NCBI GenBank assembly: GCA_040754295.1
Contig: JBFMCQ010000005.1
Span: 27,938 to 91,937 of the forward strand
Origin: Solimonas sp040754295
Lineage (GTDB): Bacteria; Pseudomonadota; Gammaproteobacteria; Nevskiales; Nevskiaceae
Direction of reading: 5' to 3'
DNA: 64,000 nucleotides
Made by a program: the position numbers and the translations under genes. Shown here piece after piece: positions 1 to 7,466 of this stretch. The notes beneath the pieces are model-generated. The model saw only the letters and a list, made by a program, of their open reading frames with translations. It searched no databases and had not been told where the DNA came from. Each line of letters starts with the position of its first letter. Position 1 is the stretch's first letter.

Positions 1-1
1 T

Positions 2-2416
2 CCGAACTTCTCGGCGCTGCTGTTCAATGCGGCGCGCGTCGGCGGCGGCAAGTATTACCAGGCCAAGAACGAAGACTCGATCGTCCGCGCGCTGAGCGAG
101 ATTTTCGCCGAGGTGCAGGCGGTCAACACGGCCTTCGCGTCCGCGAGCCTGCCGGTTTCCGCGACGAACCAGGCACAGAACGAGAATCAAGTATTCGTCG
201 GCCTGTTCCGGCCGGATCGCACGGCTCGGCCGCAGTGGTTTGGCAACCTCAAGCGCTTCGAAGTCGTGGCGGACCAGGGCGGAGTTCGCCTGGGCGACAA
301 GAACGGCAACGCCGCCGTGAACAGCCAGACGGGCTTTCTCGCCGAGTGCTCGGCAAGCTTCTGGACAGTGGACTCGAGCACTTCGGGCAAAAACGGGCAA
401 CCCTATTGGCAGACCGTTGCCACCGACGATCCTGATGCCAAGGGCTTGTGCACTTCGGCCGGGACCAGTCCGTGGTCGGACCTGCCGGACGGTCCTTTCG
501 TCGAGAAGGGCGCAGTCGCCGAGGTGTTGCGGCGCGGCAACGACCGTGCGGCGGTTCCGGATGCGGACGGGAACTTCGAGGTGGACCGCGATATTCTGAC
601 GCTGAGCGGAACCACGCTGGTGGACTACACCGCCGATTGCTCTGCCGACGACGACGGCAATGCGGCAACGAGTGCCGCGGACAGCGAGCGCGTGAAATGC
701 TTCATGCGTGGTGAGGACCGATCCGGCGACCAGCCGGATGCCGATAACGACGGGAATCTGACCGAGCCGCGTTCGACGATTCATGGCGACGTCGTGCACT
801 CGCGGCCGCAGCCGGTCAACTTTGGCGGCGACACCGGTGTGATCGTGTACTACGGCGCAAACGACGGCACGCTGCGCGCGGTGCGCTCGGGCACGGATGC
901 AGACGGCGGTACGGAGCTGTGGTCATTCCTTGCGCCGGAGCATGCCGGCAAGTTCGCGCGGCTCAGGAACAATACGCCGAACATCCTTTACTTCGGGGGA
1001 GATCCGTCCGCATCGGACCCGAAGGACTATTTCTTCGACGGATCCATCGGCCTGCTGCAGCGCACGAACAACAGCGAGGTTTCGATCTTCCCGAGCATGC
1101 GGCGTGGCGGACGGAGGGTCTACAAGTTCGAGGTGACCGGCGCGAAGGATGATCCGGACGCGGATCCCATCTTCAGGTGGCGCAAAGGATGCGACAGCGA
1201 AGACGATGCCAGCTGCGACACGGACACCGACCCGGACAATGCAGGCGGTTTCACCGACATCGGTCAGACCTGGTCGCAACCCTCCCCGGCTTTTCTCGCC
1301 AGCTACTCCAGCTCGCCCGTCGTTGTCTTCGGCGGCGGTTACGACAGCTGCGAGGATGCGAACACAATCGCACCGAGCTGCAACGGCGCGAAGGGCAGCG
1401 GTGTGTACGTGCTGGACTCCGGCACCGGCGCGATCATTCGACATTTTGATTTCGAAGGCCGCAGCGTGGCCGCGGACGTGGCGATGATCGATGTGACTGG
1501 CGACAACAAGGTCGATCTGGGCTACGCGGTCACGACCGGCGGGGATGTGTGGCGCATCGACTTCAGGCCGGGGGATCCGGCCGACTGGACCAAGACCCGC
1601 ATCGCCTACACGAGCGGAATGGGCCACAAGTTCCTCTTCCGGCCAGCATTGCTGGAAACGCGCCAGAACGGCCTGCCGGTGATCTACTTGGCGATTGGCA
1701 GCGGAGACCGCGAGCACCCTTTGCGGGGGCACTATCCATTCCCGGACCCGGACTCGGCGCGGGTGGGCGTAAAGAATCGCTTCTATGTCTTCAAGGACGA
1801 GCCTGATCGTGTGGACGATCCTGACGATCCGGACGGCACGCTCGGTACGTTGGATCTGAATGGGTCGGAGATGGCCGACAATACCAATCCTTTGGGTGCG
1901 ACCGGAGAGTGCGAGGCCGAAGAGGTTCTTCCGACTTCATCAAAGCGAGGCTGGTTTATCGACCTTGATGAGCGCGGCAATGGCGAGCAGGTCGTGACCT
2001 CGGCGGTGATTGCGGCCGGCGAGGTATTCTTCAGCACCAACCGTGCAGATGACGTGGCACCGGCAGGAGACGAGTTGGCCTGCACAAACTCTCTCGGCGA
2101 GGCGCGCGGCTACGCAGTCGACCTGTTTACGGGACAAGGTGTATTGGGCGGGACAGGCTGCGGGACGCGCTCCGCCGAGTTCACGGGCGGCGGCCTGCCG
2201 CCGAGTCCGGTCATCGCCACGATTCCCGTCACCGGCGGAAGCGTCGAAACCATCTGCCTCGGCTGTATCACGAGTCCCGGGGGCAACGGGGGCAACGGCG
2301 GAGGCGAGCCTCCGGTTTGCGTTCCCGGATCACCGGTCGAGGCGTGCCTGGTGAATATCGACTTCCCGGCGGTCCGCAGGCCCCTGTACTGGTACACGGT
2401 CGGTGATACCGAGTAG
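2..2416 (+). CDS. pilY1: PilY1-type pilus-tip protein, C-terminal part (5' truncated)
   Basis: About 804 codons are open from the window edge, so the N-terminal half (normally signal peptide and von Willebrand-like region) lies upstream. The visible part matches the PilY1 C-terminal beta-propeller: a segment reading GDVVHSRPQPVNFGG, then YYGANDGTLRAV and repeated beta blades. Near bases 1490-1525 lies an acidic Ca2+-loop-like motif, DVTGDNKVDLGY, of the kind that in PilY1 binds calcium and controls twitching. Many Asp-rich loops (DDDGN, DADNDGN) also suggest calcium binding. A Gly/Asn-rich stretch precedes the C-terminal tail, and several cysteines could form disulfides. PilY1 is an outer-surface adhesin at the type IV pilus tip; the minor pilin genes usually lie upstream, outside this window. 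The family is clear; the exact adhesive target is not. Confidence 0.9.
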   Translation, partial: PNFSALLFNAARVGGGKYYQAKNEDSIVRALSEIFAEVQAVNTAFASASLPVSATNQAQNENQVFVGLFRPDRTARPQWFGNLKRFEVVADQGGVRLGDKNGNAAVNSQTGFLAECSASFWTVDSSTSGKNGQPYWQTVATDDPDAKGLCTSAGTSPWSDLPDGPFVEKGAVAEVLRRGNDRAAVPDADGNFEVDRDILTLSGTTLVDYTADCSADDDGNAATSAADSERVKCFMRGEDRSGDQPDADNDGNLTEPRSTIHGDVVHSRPQPVNFGGDTGVIVYYGANDGTLRAVRSGTDADGGTELWSFLAPEHAGKFARLRNNTPNILYFGGDPSASDPKDYFFDGSIGLLQRTNNSEVSIFPSMRRGGRRVYKFEVTGAKDDPDADPIFRWRKGCDSEDDASCDTDTDPDNAGGFTDIGQTWSQPSPAFLASYSSSPVVVFGGGYDSCEDANTIAPSCNGAKGSGVYVLDSGTGAIIRHFDFEGRSVAADVAMIDVTGDNKVDLGYAVTTGGDVWRIDFRPGDPADWTKTRIAYTSGMGHKFLFRPALLETRQNGLPVIYLAIGSGDREHPLRGHYPFPDPDSARVGVKNRFYVFKDEPDRVDDPDDPDGTLGTLDLNGSEMADNTNPLGATGECEAEEVLPTSSKRGWFIDLDERGNGEQVVTSAVIAAGEVFFSTNRADDVAPAGDELACTNSLGEARGYAVDLFTGQGVLGGTGCGTRSAEFTGGGLPPSPVIATIPVTGGSVETICLGCITSPGGNGGNGGGEPPVCVPGSPVEACLVNIDFPAVRRPLYWYTVGDTE

Positions 2417-2440
2417 CGCCGGGGATTGGGTAGTGTAACC

Positions 2441-2464
2441 CCGTGGGAGCCGGCGCTCCCACGG
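2441..2464. terminator. Perfect 10-bp hairpin after pilY1
   Basis: CCGTGGGAGC, a CGGC loop, then GCTCCCACGG: a perfect 10-bp inverted repeat 24 bases after the pilY1 stop. No T-tract follows, so it may be a factor-dependent terminator or a REP-like intergenic palindrome; the GTGGGAGC core resembles palindromes common in gammaproteobacteria. It separates pilY1 from the tRNA. Confidence 0.5.
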
Positions 2465-2492
2465 CGCGCTGGAACAGACCGCCCGCACTTCG

Positions 2493-2498
2493 TATAAT
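2493..2498 (+). promoter_or_regulatory. -10 element of the tRNA-Thr promoter
   Basis: A perfect TATAAT lies 14 bases before the mature 5' end of tRNA-Thr. No good -35 is visible at the expected distance. Confidence 0.5.
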
Positions 2499-2512
2499 CC
2501 GCGCCCCCCCCT

Positions 2513-2588
<76 letters not shown>

Positions 2589-2754
2589 GCATTCTATTGG
2601 CTTACGCCATTTTGGCGATGCCGCGACCGGCTCAGCGTTCCGCCGGTCATGCTGACGGGGTGCCAGGCGTGCGACCGGGGGACTCGCGGACTCGCGGCCA
2701 GGCACCGCCGCCCGTTTCAGCCTACACTGGCGGCTCCCCCACGGCAGAGCGATC

Positions 2755-2907
2755 ATGGCCAAGCCCAATTATCGCTTCGACAAGCGGCAGCGCGAGTTGA
2801 AGAAGCATCAGCAACAGGAAGAGAAGCGCCAGAAGAAGTTGGCGCGCGGCGCAGGGGCGGACGGCAGCCCGGCGGCACCTGCGGCTGACGAGGAGTCCCG
2901 GCGATGA
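2755..2907 (+). CDS. Small basic protein (50 aa), conserved-type hypothetical
   Basis: Begins MAKPNYRFDKRQRELKKHQQ and is dominated by Lys, Arg, Glu and Gln: a highly charged helix followed by an Ala/Gly-rich tail. Short proteins with this start (MAKPNY.F.KRQREL) occur, from memory, in several gammaproteobacteria without known function. The stop overlaps the ATG of the next small gene (ATGA), which supports real translational coupling. No signal peptide or metal motif is seen. The charge suggests nucleic-acid or ribosome association, but that is only a guess. Confidence 0.65.
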   Translation: MAKPNYRFDKRQRELKKHQQQEEKRQKKLARGAGADGSPAAPAADEESRR

Positions 2908-3008
2908 GCAAGGGCCTGGACCGCAAGAAGGAAGCGAAGAGAAAGCCGGCGAAGACGTTGCTGGAAAAACGGGCCGCGAAGGCGGAGAAGAAGAAAGGCA
3001 AGCGCTAG
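2904..3008 (+). CDS. Small Lys-rich protein (34 aa), coupled to the previous gene
   Basis: Starts in the ATGA overlap with the preceding small gene and reads MSKGLDRKKEAKRKPAKTLL, ending in a KKKGKR tail; about 40% of residues are Lys or Arg. It resembles, from memory, short 'MSKG..KK..KKPAKT..EKRA' proteins found in Pseudomonas and relatives. Function unknown. The two tiny basic genes sit just before a RIO-family kinase, a family linked to ribosome maturation in other organisms; that link is context only. Confidence 0.6.
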   Translation: MSKGLDRKKEAKRKPAKTLLEKRAAKAEKKKGKR

Positions 3009-3101
3009 GCGCTTCGGCGCGATGCGGGCGCGGGCATGCCGAGCGCCTGGTCGATTCCGCCCGCGCGGTGGCCGGTGCCGTTCGGCGAATCACGACGTAC
3101 G

Positions 3102-3956
3102 ATGAAAATTCCCAAGGGCCTGCAACCGCTGGTCGACGAAGGCGTGGTGGACGCGGTGCTGCGGCAGCTCAAGAGCGGCAAGGAGGCATCGGTCTTCGTC
3201 GTCACCTGCGCAGACGCGGTTCGTTGCGCGAAGGTCTACAAGGACGCCGAGCACCGCAGTTTCCGCAAGCTGGCCCAGTATCACGAAGGCCGCAAGAGCC
3301 GCGGCAGCCGCGATGCGCGTGCAAAGGGCAAGCGCAGCCGCCATGGACGCGAGGTTCAGGAGGAGGCGTGGAAGAACGCCGAGGTCGAGGCGCTCTACCG
3401 CCTCGCCGATGCCGGCGTGCGCGTGCCGCAACCGTTCGGCGTCTATTCGGGCGTGCTGCTGATGGAGCTGATCGTCGACGCGCACGGCAGCCCGGCGCCG
3501 CGCCTCAACGAAGTGGAGATGACGCCGGAGCAGGCGCGCGAGTGGCACGGGTTCATGGTGCGCGCGATCGTGCGCATGCTGTGCGCCGGCCTGATCCACG
3601 GCGACCTTTCCGACTACAACGTTCTGGTCGACCGCGACGGCCCGGTCATCATCGATCTGCCGCAGGCGGTGACCGCGGCCGGCAACAACAACGCGTTCGA
3701 CATGCTGGAGCGTGACGTCAACAACATGCGCGCTGCCTTCGCGCGGGCGGCCCCGGAGCTGCTCGATACCGAGTATGCGCGCGAGATCTGGGCGCTATAC
3801 GAGTCCAGCGCGCTGATGCCGGAAACACCGCTCACCGGTTGCTTCGTGCCCGATGTGGCGCAGGCCGACGTCGGTGCCGTTCTGGACCAGATCGAAGTGG
3901 CGCGCCGCGAAGCCGAGGCACGGCAGCTGGGCCGCGAACGGGCGGAATCCGCCTGA
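3102..3956 (+). CDS. RIO-type serine/threonine protein kinase
   Basis: A 284-residue kinase of the bacterial RIO1-like family. Visible landmarks: a RIO-type nucleotide loop SGKEASVF near residues 25-32, the ATP-binding lysine in CAKVYK near residue 44, the catalytic loop HGDLSDYNVL with Asp168, and the metal-binding IDLPQA with Asp185. These replace the usual HRD and DFG motifs, as is normal for RIO kinases. A basic insert (residues 60-90) is rich in Arg and Lys. Atypical RIO proteins phosphorylate themselves and, in eukaryotes and archaea, act in ribosome maturation; the bacterial substrate is unknown. I chose the ATG at MKIPKGLQPL over upstream in-frame ATG codons because the family motif begins there. 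Confidence 0.85.
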   Translation: MKIPKGLQPLVDEGVVDAVLRQLKSGKEASVFVVTCADAVRCAKVYKDAEHRSFRKLAQYHEGRKSRGSRDARAKGKRSRHGREVQEEAWKNAEVEALYRLADAGVRVPQPFGVYSGVLLMELIVDAHGSPAPRLNEVEMTPEQAREWHGFMVRAIVRMLCAGLIHGDLSDYNVLVDRDGPVIIDLPQAVTAAGNNNAFDMLERDVNNMRAAFARAAPELLDTEYAREIWALYESSALMPETPLTGCFVPDVAQADVGAVLDQIEVARREAEARQLGRERAESA

Positions 3957-4133
3957 GAAGCCTGCAAAGAGTGTATGATGCACGGTCAATTTACGCGCAG
4001 AGCGGCTGATATCCGCCATTCCGGCGCTGAACGGTCGTTCGGGTAAGGCTCGGACGCGACCGCGCATCCCGGTCCGGCACCGGGGTCCGATTTCAGGGCC
4101 GCCGCTCGGGCGCAGGCGTTAAGGAGTGCTCCG

Positions 4134-4517
4134 TTGGCCAATAATCCCCGCGCTTTCGATCCGCGTGCACGCGAGGCGCGCCAGCAGGCCTGGCTTGCGG
4201 TGCCGACCGTTGCCGAGCAGTTTCCCGGCGTCGGCGAAATTGCCGTCGAACTGCAGTTCCTGCTCGAGAACGGGCGTCCGCATTCCTCGGCGCACAGGCG
4301 GATCTTCCTGCCGGACATGCAGGCCTATTTCGACGTGCAGTGCCCGGACCGCGACTGCAGCGATGGCGGTTTCGATCTGGGGCGCGCGATCCAGGCGGCG
4401 GCACGTGCGCCCGGGCACAGCAGCGCCGGCAACCTGCGTTGCCGCGGATTCACGCGGTCGCAGCCCTGCAGCCTGTCGCTCGAGTATGGCGTGCTGGCCC
4501 GCCCGCAGCCGGCGTGA
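4134..4517 (+). CDS. Conserved-type hypothetical with paired cysteines
   Basis: A 127-residue cytoplasmic protein starting at TTG, chosen because AAGGAG lies 7 bases upstream and no in-frame ATG fits. No membrane segment or signal peptide. Four cysteines fall in two groups in the C-terminal half (VQCPDRDCSDGGFDLG and NLRCRG..RSQPC), which could form a zinc site or disulfides. I do not recognise a named family. It is a single gene between the RIO kinase and a convergent rhomboid gene. Confidence 0.65.
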   Translation: MANNPRAFDPRAREARQQAWLAVPTVAEQFPGVGEIAVELQFLLENGRPHSSAHRRIFLPDMQAYFDVQCPDRDCSDGGFDLGRAIQAAARAPGHSSAGNLRCRGFTRSQPCSLSLEYGVLARPQPA

Positions 4518-4574
4518 TGCGCCGCTGTTCGGGGCTGCGGGTTGCGGCCGCTGAGCAGGAGGCTTGCACCGGTT

Positions 4575-5144
4575 TCAGAATCTGCGCCGTACGCCGCGCC
4601 GCCAGCGGCGCAGCGCCATGAATCCACCGACTAGCCCGCCCAGGTGCGCGAAATGCGCAACACCGGACTGCGTGCCGGTGATGCCTGCGTAGAGCTCGAA
4701 CAGCGCGTACAGCGTGACGAAGACCGGCGCGGGCAAGGGGATCGGCGGGAACAGCAGAATGACCGTGCGACGCGGGAACAGGATCGCGTAGGCGGCGAGC
4801 AGGCCGAACAAGCCACCCGAGGCGCCGACCGTCGGCACGCGCTGGCCCAGCGCCGTCGTGACGACGAGCTGCGTGCCGGCGGCGGCGAGCACGCTCACGA
4901 TGTAGAGCTGCGCGAAGCGCATCGAGCCGAGCGCGCGCTCCACGTCGCGGCCGAACATCCAGATGCCGAACATGTTCGCAGCCAGGTGCAGTGTGCTGCC
5001 GTGCAGAAACGCGCTGGTGACGATCTGCCACGGCGCGAAGCCGGCGCCAAGGGGCCACAGCGCGAAGGCGCCGATCAAACCGTCGCGGGCTTGCGTCTGC
5101 AGGCCGAAGACGAGGATGTTGGCGGTCAGCAGCAGATAGGTCAC
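4575..5144 (-). CDS. Rhomboid family intramembrane serine protease
   Basis: A 189-residue polytopic protein with six hydrophobic helices. The active site is intact: HLAAN near residues 53-57 (oxyanion-side His and Asn), GASGGLFG with nucleophile Ser109, and AHLGG with catalytic His167. It cleaves transmembrane substrates within the inner membrane. The start is GTG. The nucleophile motif is of the ordinary GlpG/AarA kind rather than the Gly-Leu-Ser-Gly type expected for rhombosortase. It is therefore not an obvious processing enzyme for the GlyGly-CTERM-like proteins elsewhere in the window. Confidence 0.88.
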   Translation of the reverse strand: MTYLLLTANILVFGLQTQARDGLIGAFALWPLGAGFAPWQIVTSAFLHGSTLHLAANMFGIWMFGRDVERALGSMRFAQLYIVSVLAAAGTQLVVTTALGQRVPTVGASGGLFGLLAAYAILFPRRTVILLFPPIPLPAPVFVTLYALFELYAGITGTQSGVAHFAHLGGLVGGFMALRRWRRGVRRRF

Positions 5145-5408
5145 AGCCGAGTCCGTGTCAGGCCAGAACCGGCGCGCGGCCTGGGCGTTTTTCCGGTGTA
5201 AAAACTGCGCTTCAATCCATTTTTTCCTACGCGCCGGCTACGGTTTTCCCGTTTTCCCTCGTGGCCGCGGCTCATGTCGCCCTTCCTGCACCGGCGTGGC
5301 GCGGACAACGGTCATGCCCCGCGTTAATGCGGGAATCGCCGGATTGTATCGCCGTTGCCGCATCGCCTGCGCCGCGTCTCGCTGGTCGACGAACGGCCCG
5401 TCGGCGGT

Positions 5409-6335
5409 TCAGCGGGAGGGTCCGCTCAACACCTCGAGGCGGCGTCCGTCCTCGAGGTGCAGCGCGTGACTCGCGGCGTGCGCCAGCTGCAGCACGGCGC
5501 TCGCGAGCGTGCTGTCGCCGTCGACCGCATCGACGATTTCGCCCGCGGGGACTGCGGCTTCGCCGTCTACGATCGCACTGCCCGGCGCGGGCGCGGTACC
5601 GTCGACGCGGCAGACGAACAGGCGCCGCTTCAGCTGGCCGAGGTAATGCAGGCGCGCGACGATTTCCTGGCCGGTGTAGCAGCCCTTGTCGAAGCTGATG
5701 CCGCCGAGCAGGTCGAGATTGGCCATCTGCGGGATGAAGTGGTCGCTGGTTTCGGCGTAGACCACCGGCACGCCGGCTTCGATGTCGGCGCGGCGCCAGG
5801 CCGCGAACGGCAGCGCTGACGGTGTGGCCGGGCTGGGCCGCGGCGCTCCCGGGCAACGGGCGGCGAGCGCGTCGATGCGCGCCGGCGTGCCGAGCACGCT
5901 GTAGCGCGGTGCCCCGCCGAGCCGGCGCAGCACGCGCAGGTCGCCATCCTGCGCGCAGTCCAAGGGCGCGGCGGGCACCGGCAGGCCCAGCGCGCGCAGC
6001 GCATCCTGCGCGCCGGTTCCGACAATGCCGAGCGCGCGCACCTCGGCCGGCTCGATGGTGACTTTGGCGCGCAGCACGAACATGCGCAGGCGCTTGAGCA
6101 CCGCTTCGGCGATGCTGCGGTGCAGCTCGAGCAGCACGGCCTCGCCGTCCGCGATCAGGTGCAGTACCGCGAGCATGCGCCCCTTGGGGCTGTTGTAGCT
6201 GCTGATCTGCGCGCGCCCGCTGCGCAGCTGCCGCAAGTCGCTGCTCAATTGTCCCTGCAGGAACGAGACCGCGTCCGCGCCGCCGACGCGAGCGTAGACC
6301 AGCTCGTCGAGAGAAACCGTAGGACAGTGATTCAT
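5409..6335 (-). CDS. ygfZ: YgfZ/GcvT-domain folate-binding protein (Fe-S cluster maintenance)
   Basis: A 308-residue tetrahydrofolate-binding protein of the YgfZ/IBA57 family. The diagnostic KGCYTGQE motif, with the conserved Cys near residue 219, is intact, and the N-terminal FLQGQLSSDL segment is typical. YgfZ supports assembly or repair of certain [4Fe-4S] enzymes such as radical-SAM proteins. It is divergent from the sdh gene set with a 75-base gap. That position next to Fe-S-rich succinate dehydrogenase is common in Xanthomonadales and relatives. Confidence 0.9.
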   Translation of the reverse strand: MNHCPTVSLDELVYARVGGADAVSFLQGQLSSDLRQLRSGRAQISSYNSPKGRMLAVLHLIADGEAVLLELHRSIAEAVLKRLRMFVLRAKVTIEPAEVRALGIVGTGAQDALRALGLPVPAAPLDCAQDGDLRVLRRLGGAPRYSVLGTPARIDALAARCPGAPRPSPATPSALPFAAWRRADIEAGVPVVYAETSDHFIPQMANLDLLGGISFDKGCYTGQEIVARLHYLGQLKRRLFVCRVDGTAPAPGSAIVDGEAAVPAGEIVDAVDGDSTLASAVLQLAHAASHALHLEDGRRLEVLSGPSR

Positions 6336-6410
6336 TGCTCGCAGGCGCCGGACTTTGTCAGAATATCAGGGTCTTTAACAGACCCTTCGTTTAGCGTACC
6401 GATTTATCCC

Positions 6411-6599
6411 GTGTCAGCCAGCCAGGATCTCCAGCGCAAGCCGAGCGAGCCCAACGACGCGCCTCGCGACGCCGTTCCGTTGTCCGCGCTTCTAAGACAG
6501 CAGCAGACGCCGGTGCCGGAGATCGGCGGACGCAGCGACGGACTCGATCCGACGCGCTACGGCGACTGGGAAAAGAACGGTCGCTGCATCGACTTCTGA
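6411..6599 (+). CDS. DUF1674 protein, SDHAF4-like succinate dehydrogenase assembly factor
   Basis: A 62-residue protein ending DPTRYGDWEKNGRCIDF, the signature of DUF1674/SDHAF4. In mitochondria SDHAF4 binds flavinylated SDHA, protects it and promotes joining with SDHB. The variable N-terminus is polar and unstructured, as usual. The GTG start is chosen because it is the last start codon before the conserved part; an earlier start cannot be excluded. It lies directly upstream of sdhC, so it is probably the first gene of the sdh operon. Confidence 0.82.
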   Translation: MSASQDLQRKPSEPNDAPRDAVPLSALLRQQQTPVPEIGGRSDGLDPTRYGDWEKNGRCIDF

Positions 6600-6653
6600 T
6601 GCAAATCCAATAATCAGCTTCACGTCCCTTTTCGACGCTTGTTGGGAGCCGGA

Positions 6654-7055
6654 ATGAGTACCAAATCGCCTGCGGGAAGTCGCCCGCTGTCGCCCTTCAT
6701 GCTGGGGCAGTATTACCGGTTCCAGTGGACCTCGGTGCTGTCGTTCGCGCACCGCGTGACCGGCGTGGGCCTGAGCCTCGGCACGCTGCTGCTCGCCGGC
6801 TGGCTGGTCGCGCTCGCCGGCGGTCCGCAAAGCTATGCAGCGTACAGCGACCACGTGACGGCCTGGTACGGCCAGGCGCTGCTGTTCGCGTGGACCTGGG
6901 CGCTGTCCTACCACCTCGCGAACGGCATCCGCCATCTGTTCTGGGATCTCGGCAAGGGCTTCGAGCTGAAGACCGCCGAGCGCTCGGGCTATGCCGTCGT
7001 GGTGTTTTCGCTGGCCCTGACCGCGCTGGTCTGGGCCGTGGCCCGTCTCGGCTGA
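6654..7055 (+). CDS. sdhC: Succinate dehydrogenase cytochrome b556 subunit
   Basis: A 133-residue three-helix membrane anchor. Key motifs are SFAHRVTGVGLSLG near the first helix, whose Ser/Arg line the quinone pocket in the family, and YHLANGIRHLFWD, which carries the haem b histidine. It anchors the SdhAB head to the inner membrane and passes electrons to ubiquinone. The ATG follows GGGAG by six bases. Confidence 0.93.
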   Translation: MSTKSPAGSRPLSPFMLGQYYRFQWTSVLSFAHRVTGVGLSLGTLLLAGWLVALAGGPQSYAAYSDHVTAWYGQALLFAWTWALSYHLANGIRHLFWDLGKGFELKTAERSGYAVVVFSLALTALVWAVARLG

Positions 7056-7065
7056 GGATCCGACG

Positions 7066-7449
7066 ATGAGCCTGCGTTCTCCTCTGGGCCGCGCGCGCGG
7101 CCTCGGTTCGGCCAAGGAAGGCGTGCATCACTTCTGGGTGCAGCGCGTCAGCGCGGTCGCACTGATTCCGCTGGCGCTGTGGTTCATGTTCTCGGTGGCA
7201 CGCCTGGCCACCGGCGACGCGGATTTCTACGCCGTGCGCCACTGGGTCTCGGCACCGTCGGTGGCGGTCACGCTGGTGCTGTTCCTCGGCACCGCGCTGT
7301 ACCACTCGGTGCTCGGCGTCCAGGTCGTGATCGAGGACTACGTGCACGGCGAGGGCGCCAAGCTCACGCTACTGCTGCTATCCAAGTTCCTGCACGCGAT
7401 CGTCGCTGCGGCGGCGATCTTCGCCGTGCTCAAAGTCGCGCTGGCTTGA
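7066..7449 (+). CDS. sdhD: Succinate dehydrogenase membrane anchor subunit
   Basis: 127 residues with three hydrophobic helices. The N-terminus carries RARGLGSAKEGVHHFWVQRVSA, the usual approach to helix 1, and the YHSVLGVQVVIEDYVHG region holds the likely haem and quinone-site residues. It pairs with SdhC. It starts 10 bases after the sdhC stop and is followed 17 bases later by sdhA. Confidence 0.92.
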   Translation: MSLRSPLGRARGLGSAKEGVHHFWVQRVSAVALIPLALWFMFSVARLATGDADFYAVRHWVSAPSVAVTLVLFLGTALYHSVLGVQVVIEDYVHGEGAKLTLLLLSKFLHAIVAAAAIFAVLKVALA

Positions 7450-7466
7450 GGGCCCGAGAAAAGAAA

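Noticed and set aside
4644..5201. A 185-codon Arg/Glu/Gln-rich frame on the plus strand
   Set aside because: Antisense of the rhomboid gene; charged low-complexity composition is typical of reverse frames of membrane proteins.
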